A stretch of DNA of 64,000 nt. It comes from Candidatus Kryptobacter tengchongensis (GTDB lineage: Bacteria; Bacteroidota; Ignavibacteria; Kryptoniales; Kryptoniaceae). Location: the NCBI GenBank assembly GCA_001485605.1, contig FAON01000009.1, forward strand, positions 1 through 64,000. Direction: 5' to 3'. Positions 57,740-64,000 of the stretch are shown piece after piece (positions within the stretch are counted from its first letter, which is position 1; every line of letters starts with the position of its first letter). The notes under the pieces were generated by a model. That model was not told the origin of the DNA. It ran no database searches and saw nothing but the letters and a program-made list of their open reading frames with translations. Both the position numbers and the translations under genes were made by a program.

Positions 57740-59215
57740 ATGCCATTAGAAGTTATTATTATCGGTTCTGGATTTTCTGGTCTCGCTTCATCAATTATTC
57801 TTGCAAACGCTGGATATAAAGTGAAGGTATTTGAGAAAAATTCATCTCCAGGGGGCAGGGCTCGCTCTTTAGAGTATAATGGTTTCAAGTTTGATATGGG
57901 TCCTACATGGTACTGGATGCCAGATGTATTTGAAAAGTTTTTTAATAGATTTAACACTACGCCTTCAAATTTTTATGAACTAATAAGGTTAAATCCTTCA
58001 TATAGAGTTTATTTCGCCGAAAACGACTATGTAGATCTTCCTGTAGAGCTTGCTCAAATTATTGAATTATTTAATAAAATAGAACCAGGTTCTTCTCAAA
58101 AGTTCCTCAAGTTTTTGAGTGAAGCTGAAAAGAAATATAATTTAAGTGTTAACAAGTTTATATACTATCCTAATTTAGCCTTATCTGAGTATTTAAATAA
58201 AGAGTTTTTGTTAAACGTTTTAAAACTCAATCTTTTCAGCAGTTTTCAGAGGTATCTTAGAAAAAATTTTAAAAGCGAAAAAATAATTGCCATATTGCGT
58301 TTCCCTTTAATTTTTTTAGGAGGAAACCCAGAAGAGCTACCTGCTCTTTATTCTATAATGAATTACGCAGATATCAAATTAGGAACATGGTATCCAAAAG
58401 GAGGTTTCAAAAGCGTGGTTGATTCGCTATATAAACTCGCTATATCTGCAGGTGTTCAATTTAATTTTGAGGCGCCCGTTCAAAAGATAATTGTTCGCGG
58501 AAATAAAGTTAATGGTGTCATAGTAGATAAAGAAAAGATAAAAGCAGATATAGTAATAGCCACTTCAGATTACCATCATTCTGAGAGTTTACTTGATATA
58601 GAATATCGAAACTATCCCCCAAAGTACTGGGAAAGCAGAGTGTATACCCCGTCTGGAATTTTATTCTATGTTGGGTTAAAAAAGAAATTACCAAAACTAC
58701 CGCATCATATACTATTTTTTGACGAAAACTTTGAAGCACACATAAATAGTATTTATAAAAAACCTGAGTTTCCACCCAAACCTCAAATTTATGTAAACCT
58801 TCCATCACAAACAGAACCTGAATTAGCCCCAGAAGGTAAAGAATGTATATATTTTTTCATACCTCTTGCCCCTGGGCTCAAAGAAGACGAAGAAATAAAG
58901 CAGAGGTACTTTAACTTTGCAATTGAAAAATTTGAAAATTTAGTCGGCGAGAAAATAAAAGACTCTATTGAATTTTTTATCTCTTATGGTCCAAGTGACT
59001 TTATGAAAGATTACAACGCTTACAAGGGAAATTGTTATGGGTTAGCAAACACCTTGTTTCAAACTGCTATTTTTAAGCCTAAGATTAGAAACAGAAAAAT
59101 AAAAAATCTATTTTACGCTGGTCATACGACCGTACCAGGACCGGGTGTTCCACCGTCTATAATCTCTGGCACCATTGTTTCAGACTTCATAATAAAAAAT
59201 AAGGATGAGATATGA
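57740..59215 (+). CDS. crtI: Phytoene desaturase (CrtI-type)
   Basis: 491 aa FAD enzyme turning phytoene into lycopene (or a related polyene). It starts 'MPLEVIIIGSGFSGLASSIILANAGYKVKVFEKN' with the dinucleotide-binding GxGxxG and 'PGGRARSLEYNGFKFDMGPTWYWMPDVFEKFF', the CrtI signature. The C-terminal FAD motif is 'IKNLFYAGHTTVPGPGVPPSIISG'. An in-frame upstream extension from 57671 is rejected because it would place residues before the FAD fold and cover the inverted repeat. The stop overlaps the crtB start by 4 nt (ATGA). The exact desaturation number cannot be told. Confidence 0.92.
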   Translation: MPLEVIIIGSGFSGLASSIILANAGYKVKVFEKNSSPGGRARSLEYNGFKFDMGPTWYWMPDVFEKFFNRFNTTPSNFYELIRLNPSYRVYFAENDYVDLPVELAQIIELFNKIEPGSSQKFLKFLSEAEKKYNLSVNKFIYYPNLALSEYLNKEFLLNVLKLNLFSSFQRYLRKNFKSEKIIAILRFPLIFLGGNPEELPALYSIMNYADIKLGTWYPKGGFKSVVDSLYKLAISAGVQFNFEAPVQKIIVRGNKVNGVIVDKEKIKADIVIATSDYHHSESLLDIEYRNYPPKYWESRVYTPSGILFYVGLKKKLPKLPHHILFFDENFEAHINSIYKKPEFPPKPQIYVNLPSQTEPELAPEGKECIYFFIPLAPGLKEDEEIKQRYFNFAIEKFENLVGEKIKDSIEFFISYGPSDFMKDYNAYKGNCYGLANTLFQTAIFKPKIRNRKIKNLFYAGHTTVPGPGVPPSIISGTIVSDFIIKNKDEI

Positions 59216-60063
59216 ACTATTACGAAATCTACGATAGATTCTCCGAAAAATGTAGTAAAATTATTACAAATTTATATACAACTTCTTTTTCAATTGGGAT
59301 ATTTTTGCTGGATAGGAAAATAAGAAAGGATATATATTCAATTTACGGATTCGTTAGATTAGCAGATGAAATAGTTGATACATTTCATGACAAAGATAAA
59401 CATAAACTTCTTTACGAGTTTAAAGAACAAACATACCGCGCAATTAATGAAAAATTTAGTTTGAATCCTATCTTAAATAGTTTTCAGAAAACCGTAAACA
59501 AATATAAAATTGATACCGAACTTATAGAGGCATTCTTCAAAAGTATGGAAATGGATCTTTACATTAGCGACTATTCAAAAGATATTTTGAAGAATTATAT
59601 CTATGGTTCTGCAGAAGTAGTCGGGCTTATGTGTTTAACCGTTTTTACTAATGGCGATAGTAAACTATACTATGAACTTAAGGAGCATGCAATTAAACTT
59701 GGGTCAGCTTTTCAGAAAATAAACTTCTTAAGAGACATAAGATACGACAACTTTATTCTTAAACGAAGATATTTTAATAAACTTGATTTAAAAACCTTAG
59801 ACGAAAAAGAATTAAAAACTATCATAGATGATATTCAAGATGAATTAAAGTTTGCATTGCGAGGAATACAAAAGCTGCCTAAAGAGGCTAAGTTAGGCGT
59901 TTTTGTTGCCTATTTATATTACTACTCACTTTTAAAAAAGATTAGAAAAAGCCCAATTGAAGTGCTCTGGAGAAAAAGAATTAGAATTTCAAACTTTCGG
60001 AAAATTCTCATAGCTCTAATAAGCATTATTAAAGTAAAAATTTTAAGGTTACAAAACCTATGA
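59212..60063 (+). CDS. crtB: Phytoene synthase
   Basis: 283 aa trans-isoprenyl synthase condensing two GGPP into phytoene. The two Asp-rich motifs are 'GFVRLADEIVDTFHD' and 'NFLRDIRYDNFILKRRYF', with the substrate-channel stretch 'TTSFSIGIFLLDRKIRKDIYSIYGFV'. The second motif (KINFLRDIRYD) resembles Bacteroidota enzymes rather than proteobacterial ones. Overlaps crtI and the glycosyltransferase gene by 4 nt each. No GGPP synthase gene is in the cluster, so GGPP must come from elsewhere. Confidence 0.93.
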   Translation: MNYYEIYDRFSEKCSKIITNLYTTSFSIGIFLLDRKIRKDIYSIYGFVRLADEIVDTFHDKDKHKLLYEFKEQTYRAINEKFSLNPILNSFQKTVNKYKIDTELIEAFFKSMEMDLYISDYSKDILKNYIYGSAEVVGLMCLTVFTNGDSKLYYELKEHAIKLGSAFQKINFLRDIRYDNFILKRRYFNKLDLKTLDEKELKTIIDDIQDELKFALRGIQKLPKEAKLGVFVAYLYYYSLLKKIRKSPIEVLWRKRIRISNFRKILIALISIIKVKILRLQNL

Positions 60064-61265
60064 AAATTCTTATAGTTCCATTTAACCTCCTTTCTCATGT
60101 GGGAAGATGCTTAACAATAGCTAAATCTCTAAAGGAACAATTTCAGGTGACATTTTTAATTTCTAAAGAATATATAAGCTTTGTAGCAGAACACGGTTTT
60201 TATTATCGTATAATTCACAATCAGGATAATGATATTCTCAACAAAGTTAAGCTTTCAGATTTTTCATGGATAAATAAACAGAATATCCTTTCAAATTTTA
60301 AGTATTTGACTTCAGCGATAAAGGAAATTAACCCAGATTTAGTAATATCTGACTCCAACATTTTTACCTCAATTTCCTGTGAATATTTAGGTGTGCCACA
60401 CATTTCACTTGTAAATACTTATATGAGTAGATATTTCGCTGAAAGACATACAGATATAAGTTATTTAAATATCAAGCCTAAACTTTTCATTTCTTTGCTT
60501 TATAAGCTAATCCCAGAGCCCAAAAGGTCTGAAATATTTAAAAGGGGTGAAGACATATATCTTAGAAATTTTCACGCACCTTTTAGATTTATTAGAAATC
60601 AATACACTTTAAGCGAGAAACACCATCTCTTTGATGAATTTGAGGGCGATGAAGTTTTTTTGCTTGATCCCGAGGAAATTTTTCCTATAGTCAAAAACAA
60701 AAAAACCAAAGTTATTGGTCCTATTTATTACAATCTCAATGATGTGAAAACGGAAAAGGTTAAATTCTATAAAAATAAACCGAACATTTTGATAACTTTG
60801 GGAAGTAGCGGAGATATAAAAAATTTTTTGTTTCTTGAAAAGATCAACTTAACAAAAACGTATAATGTCATATTACTTGGTGAATCATCTTTTTCTCTGC
60901 GCATAGATGGAGCTCAAAGGATAAAGTTCGCCAACATCAGACAAATTGCTGACTATATTGATGTTGTAATATGTCACGGCGGAAATGGAACCGTGTATTC
61001 TTTTTTAAGTAAGGGCGTAGCCTCTATAACCATACCTTCCCATATTGAACAGTATTGGTTTTCTTATCAAATTCATAAAAAGGGTCTGGGCGTGTTATAT
61101 AACCCCCAGAGTAAAACAAAGATAAATGAAATAATTGAAAATCTGATAGATATTAGAAGGAAAGGTTTGCTAAATGACATCTCTAAGCTTTTTGATGTTG
61201 AAAGATCTGTAGAAAGTTTCAAAAGTTATCTTTTTAACTTTATTAAAAACAAAAATATGGGTTAA
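60060..61265 (+). CDS. crtX: GT1-family glycosyltransferase, CrtX-like carotenoid glycosyltransferase
   Basis: 401 aa. N-terminal acceptor domain opens 'MKILIVPFNLLSHVGRCLTIAKSL', as in MGT/UGT enzymes. The C-terminal nucleotide-sugar site is 'VVICHGGNGTVYSFLSKGVASITIPSHIEQYWFSYQIHKKGLGVLY', with the H-G-G-x-G-T and P-x3-EQ pattern (Asp of the usual DQ is Glu here). Context between crtB and crtZ supports addition of a sugar to zeaxanthin hydroxyls. Sterol or lipid glycosylation is the alternative. Gene symbol is by context. Confidence 0.72.
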   Translation: MKILIVPFNLLSHVGRCLTIAKSLKEQFQVTFLISKEYISFVAEHGFYYRIIHNQDNDILNKVKLSDFSWINKQNILSNFKYLTSAIKEINPDLVISDSNIFTSISCEYLGVPHISLVNTYMSRYFAERHTDISYLNIKPKLFISLLYKLIPEPKRSEIFKRGEDIYLRNFHAPFRFIRNQYTLSEKHHLFDEFEGDEVFLLDPEEIFPIVKNKKTKVIGPIYYNLNDVKTEKVKFYKNKPNILITLGSSGDIKNFLFLEKINLTKTYNVILLGESSFSLRIDGAQRIKFANIRQIADYIDVVICHGGNGTVYSFLSKGVASITIPSHIEQYWFSYQIHKKGLGVLYNPQSKTKINEIIENLIDIRRKGLLNDISKLFDVERSVESFKSYLFNFIKNKNMG

Positions 61266-61269
61266 TCTA

Positions 61270-61740
61270 ATGATGGAGATATTTTTAACTTCAATCGTCG
61301 TATTTTTACTTATGGAACCAATTGTTTGGCTGATCCATAAATATGTAATGCATGGTTTTCTATGGGTTTTACACGAGGATCATCACAAAAAATATCCCAA
61401 GAAAGGCTTAGAAAAAAATGACATTTTTGTTTTATTTTTTGCACTGGTTAGTATAGCACTGCTATATTTAGGATTTAAGTCTGGAAATAAATTAACTTTG
61501 AGTATTGGGATCGGAATGACCATTTATGGATTCGCGTATTTCACTATGCATGATGTCTTATCTCACAGGAGGATAAACATATTTAAGAATCCTAAAAATT
61601 TCTATTTTCTTGCGGTTATAAGAGCACATAAACAACATCATAAAAACTTAGAAAAGGATAACTCAGAATGCTTCGGGTTCGTTTATCTTTTCCCAATTAA
61701 GTATTACAAACTCTCATTAAAGAAATCAAATGCGATATGA
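61270..61740 (+). CDS. crtZ: Beta-carotene hydroxylase
   Basis: 156 aa membrane di-iron hydroxylase, about four TM helices. The histidine clusters are 'HKYVMHGFLWVLHEDHHKKYP', 'MHDVLSHRRI' and 'RAHKQHHKN', giving the eight-to-ten His set of the fatty-acid-hydroxylase superfamily in the CrtZ spacing. Converts beta-carotene to zeaxanthin with O2. That needs oxygen, which is informative about the host's lifestyle. Four nt after the glycosyltransferase and overlapping the cyclase gene (ATGA). Confidence 0.93.
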   Translation: MMEIFLTSIVVFLLMEPIVWLIHKYVMHGFLWVLHEDHHKKYPKKGLEKNDIFVLFFALVSIALLYLGFKSGNKLTLSIGIGMTIYGFAYFTMHDVLSHRRINIFKNPKNFYFLAVIRAHKQHHKNLEKDNSECFGFVYLFPIKYYKLSLKKSNAI

Positions 61741-62441
61741 ATAATAAAACATATTTGTATTTATTCCTTGACATATCGTCTATCATAATTCCTTTTATCT
61801 CGGGATTCCACAAGAAAATTAATCTCCACAAAAAATTTCCATTTATTTTTATCGCCAATTTAATTGTGATGATACCATTTATAATTTGGGATTATATATT
61901 TGTGGGTGCAAAAATTTGGGGATTTAACGACAAATATACAGTAGGAATTAATATACTAAACCTTCCTATTGAAGAATATCTTTTCTTTATATGTATACCC
62001 TTTGCTTGTGTTTTTACACATCTTGCCCTTTGGAAGGTGCTTAAAATTTCAAAGTTGACTTCCAATATACATCTTTTACCCCTACTTCTAATTTTAATGG
62101 CTTCAATTTTTTTCATTTTCCAGTCCAAAATATATACAAAATTAGTGGGTTTCGTCACTTTGATTAGCTCACTCTTTACACTGTTCTTATATCGCACAAA
62201 CATCATAAAATTTGCCAAAGAATTCGCGATCTCGTATCTCATTTTGTTATTTCCGTTTTTAATCGTAAATGGAACACTCACGGGTTCATTTACAGCTGAA
62301 CCAATCGTCTGGTATAACGAAAATGCAATATTAGGAATTAGAGTTCTAACGATACCGATTGAGGATTTTTTATATGCCTTCTCTTTAATTATTTTGAATA
62401 TTGCATTAGTAGATTTTCTAATAAAGTTGAAAAATCATTAA
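61737..62441 (+). CDS. Lycopene cyclase, fused CrtYc/CrtYd type
   Basis: 234 aa with about seven TM helices. Two homologous halves each carry the P-x-E-(E/D) motif: 'NILNLPIEEYLFFICIPFACVFTH' and 'VLTIPIEDFLYAFSLIILNIALVDF'. This is the fused form of the heterodimeric CrtYc/CrtYd cyclases of Bacteroidota and archaea. It closes lycopene ends into beta rings. The stop overlaps the convergent dehydrogenase stop by 3-4 nt. Last gene of the translationally coupled cluster. Confidence 0.9.
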   Translation: MNNKTYLYLFLDISSIIIPFISGFHKKINLHKKFPFIFIANLIVMIPFIIWDYIFVGAKIWGFNDKYTVGINILNLPIEEYLFFICIPFACVFTHLALWKVLKISKLTSNIHLLPLLLILMASIFFIFQSKIYTKLVGFVTLISSLFTLFLYRTNIIKFAKEFAISYLILLFPFLIVNGTLTGSFTAEPIVWYNENAILGIRVLTIPIEDFLYAFSLIILNIALVDFLIKLKNH

Positions 62442-63469
62442 AATTCAATTTCATATTTTATGCCTTCCCTTCTTGATAGTTTTTCAAATACCTCATGAAT
62501 ATGAACAATGCGATATTTCCCACTTATGAGACGAGTTAATTCATCTGAATTATCACATAAAAACTCGTAAGCTTTTCGCACATCTTGTGATGTGAAATGA
62601 AAGACTCCTTTGATCGTTATTTGATCATAGTGAATTCTCGTTGCATCAAAATTTACTTTCGTCCCAGCTGGACAACCACCAAATAAAATTACCATTCCAC
62701 CTTTTGCAACAAGTTCAACGCTTTCTTCCCATACCTCTGGCTTTCCTGTGCATTCAATAACTAAATTAGGTCCTATACCCGATGTAATTTCCCTTAACCT
62801 ATCAAAGAGGCTAAACTCTGATACATTTATAATTTCGTCCGCCCCAAAGTTTAATGCAATATCAAGTCTTTCTTTGTGTCTTCCTGCGACGATGAGATTA
62901 ACATTAAAAAATTTTTTTATCGCAAGTGTAAACATTAATCCGATAGCTCCATCACCAATTACCAAAACTGAGTCCCCCTCTCGGATATTTAAATTTCTTA
63001 TTCCGTTCATCACACACGAAATTGGTTCAAGAAAAGACGACTGGGTGAAGGATAAATTTTTTGGTTTTATAAACATATTCTTCTTGACAATTCTCGCTGG
63101 GACTTTGGCAAATTCGGAATACGCCCCCAAAAAGATACCTTCAAACAAATTAACACATAAATTTTCATCCCCTCTTCTACAATAATAGCACTCACCACAA
63201 GAGGCGGAATTTGCAAACATTACTTCATCACCTTCTTTGAAATTTTTAACTCCAGCTCCAACCTTATAGATAACACCTGAACACTCATGCCCGAAAAGCA
63301 TTGGGAATTTAAATTTTGGATGTCCCCGAAGATACATTTTCAAATCTGTTCCACATGTAAGGGCGGACCTAACTCTAACAATAACCTCACCATCCATCGG
63401 CTCTGGAATTTTAACATCCTTTATTTCAATTTTTCTTATATTGGTTAAAAAAGCACTTAACATTTCCAA
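62438..63469 (-). CDS. Zinc-dependent MDR dehydrogenase (second of two)
   Basis: 343 aa. Zinc ligands: Cys in 'ALTCGTDLKMYLRGHP', His-Glu in 'LFGHECSGV', Glu in 'SSFLEPISC'. The structural zinc loop is 'CGECYYCRRGDENLC'. NAD motif 'VLVIGDGAIGLMF'. 'HYDQITIKGVFHFTSQDVRKAYEFL' resembles sorbitol/galactitol-type enzymes. It lies 11 nt downstream of the hydroxyacyl-CoA dehydrogenase gene, so they may work in one pathway. It only distantly resembles the dehydrogenase at 55679. Confidence 0.9.
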   Translation of the reverse strand: MEMLSAFLTNIRKIEIKDVKIPEPMDGEVIVRVRSALTCGTDLKMYLRGHPKFKFPMLFGHECSGVIYKVGAGVKNFKEGDEVMFANSASCGECYYCRRGDENLCVNLFEGIFLGAYSEFAKVPARIVKKNMFIKPKNLSFTQSSFLEPISCVMNGIRNLNIREGDSVLVIGDGAIGLMFTLAIKKFFNVNLIVAGRHKERLDIALNFGADEIINVSEFSLFDRLREITSGIGPNLVIECTGKPEVWEESVELVAKGGMVILFGGCPAGTKVNFDATRIHYDQITIKGVFHFTSQDVRKAYEFLCDNSDELTRLISGKYRIVHIHEVFEKLSRREGIKYEIEF

Positions 63470-63480
63470 CTATCACATTT

Positions 63481-64000
63481 TTAACTTTTAACTAAAAGCA
63501 GAGCTGGTTTGTATCTATTGGATATGAATTCCTCACAAGCAAGATTTAGAAAATTGATTATATTTTTCAAGCCAATTTGTTCCCCAAGCTCAAATGGACC
63601 AGCTGGAAATTTAACAAGTTTGAAGGCAAGATCTATATTTTCTTTGCTTGCGAGACCCTCCATCAGAGCATAAAATCCTTCGTTTATGATCATCGCAATA
63701 GTCAAAGCGAGGACAACTTTTTGCGATTCATTCAATTCATTCTTTTGGCTTAAAATTTTTTTGCATATTGTATCGGCAAGATTTATAAACTTTTTGCTAA
63801 ATTTATATTTTACTTTCTCACGCCTCAAAAAGTCATGCAGTTTTTTTTCTTTTCCAACATAATAATAAAATCCTGCGTTCGTTTTTCTGCCGAGCAAACC
63901 AGCTTCAACAAGCTTTGCTTGAAATGTAACGGGTTTAAACCTTTCCTCATAATTAAATCTCTCATAAATTGATCTTGATACAACATAATTTACATCAAGT
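63481..64000 (-). CDS. 3-hydroxyacyl-CoA dehydrogenase, C-terminal part (cut by window edge)
   Basis: The frame stays open to the window end, so the apparent TTG start at 63897 is not real. Reading through gives 'DVNYVVSRSIYERFNYEERF', 'KPVTFQAKLVEAGLLGRKTN', 'AGFYYYVGKEKK', the typical 3HCDH C-terminal helical domain (VEAGxLGRKTxxGFY). A second domain copy follows with 'NEGFYALMEGLASKENIDLAFKLVKFPAGPFELGEQIGL'. This is the two-C-domain layout of some bacterial enzymes. It oxidises 3-hydroxyacyl-CoA with NAD in beta-oxidation-like routes. The N-terminal NAD domain lies outside the window. Confidence 0.85.
   Translation of the reverse strand, partial: LDVNYVVSRSIYERFNYEERFKPVTFQAKLVEAGLLGRKTNAGFYYYVGKEKKLHDFLRREKVKYKFSKKFINLADTICKKILSQKNELNESQKVVLALTIAMIINEGFYALMEGLASKENIDLAFKLVKFPAGPFELGEQIGLKNIINFLNLACEEFISNRYKPALLLVKS

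Noticed and set aside
63481-63897. Small stand-alone 138-aa protein starting at a TTG
   Set aside because: The reading frame remains open to the window edge and the upstream residues match the 3-hydroxyacyl-CoA dehydrogenase domain.

Overview
This window comes from a low-GC, probably thermophilic Gram-negative bacterium of the FCB (Bacteroidota/Ignavibacteriota/Kryptonia-like) branch. The placement is inference. It rests on two proteins with type IX secretion C-terminal sorting domains (QNYPNPFN motif), Ig-like lipoproteins, a Bacteroidota-style phytoene synthase and lycopene cyclase, three tandem Hsp20 genes, and Lys/Glu/Ile-rich proteins. No rRNA, tRNA, CRISPR array, insertion sequence or prophage was seen.

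Layout. (1) 32-8065, minus: two RND efflux permeases, one membrane-fusion adaptor and a short AraC-type regulator. (2) 8130-12583, minus: cysS, recN, an ATP-grasp enzyme and a mini XRE regulator, preceded by a clear sigma-70 type promoter. (3) 12671-25380, minus: nine tightly packed genes for a cell-surface polysaccharide and CotH/VTC system. These are a CotH kinase with sorting domain, a BcsB-like protein, a glycosidase-like lipoprotein, an outer-membrane barrel, a BcsA-like synthase with a GspE-N domain, a membrane glycosyltransferase-like protein, a HlyD-like adaptor, a VTC-domain protein and a DUF4956 protein. (4) 25444-30945, minus: proteostasis genes dnaJ and lon, a ferritin-like protein and three hsp20 genes. 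(5) 31217-34235, plus: a PASTA protein, rpe, nagA and a DsbD-alpha-like protein. (6) 34240-43355, minus: a beta-propeller protein, then rnc-fabF-acpP-fabG-(DUF3109)-fabD-fabH-plsX-rpmF-yceD in the classical lipid order.

(7) 43459-51984 is the most unusual block. A split-Soret-type multihaem protein with a type IX sorting domain is divergent from an operon of two GcvH-fold proteins that lack the lipoyl lysine, a four-cluster ferredoxin and an NrfD membrane subunit. Next come a histidine kinase with haem c motifs in its sensor domain, an NtrC-family regulator and an archaemetzincin. I find sigma-54-like -24/-12 elements with exact spacing upstream of all three transcription units. This suggests a self-contained haem-sensing redox regulon, which I regard as the best candidate for an undescribed system.

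(8) 51934-56704: YwiC-like, methyltransferase, thioredoxin-like, Ig-like lipoprotein and zinc dehydrogenase genes. (9) 56765-62441, plus: a carotenoid island with a CarH-type B12-binding MerR regulator, crtI, crtB, a CrtX-like glycosyltransferase, crtZ and a fused CrtYcd-type cyclase. The predicted product is a glycosylated zeaxanthin under light/B12 control. A perfect 12-bp inverted repeat before crtI is a candidate operator. The island sits between two MDR dehydrogenase genes. (10) 62438-64000, minus: the second dehydrogenase and the C-terminal part of a 3-hydroxyacyl-CoA dehydrogenase cut by the window edge.
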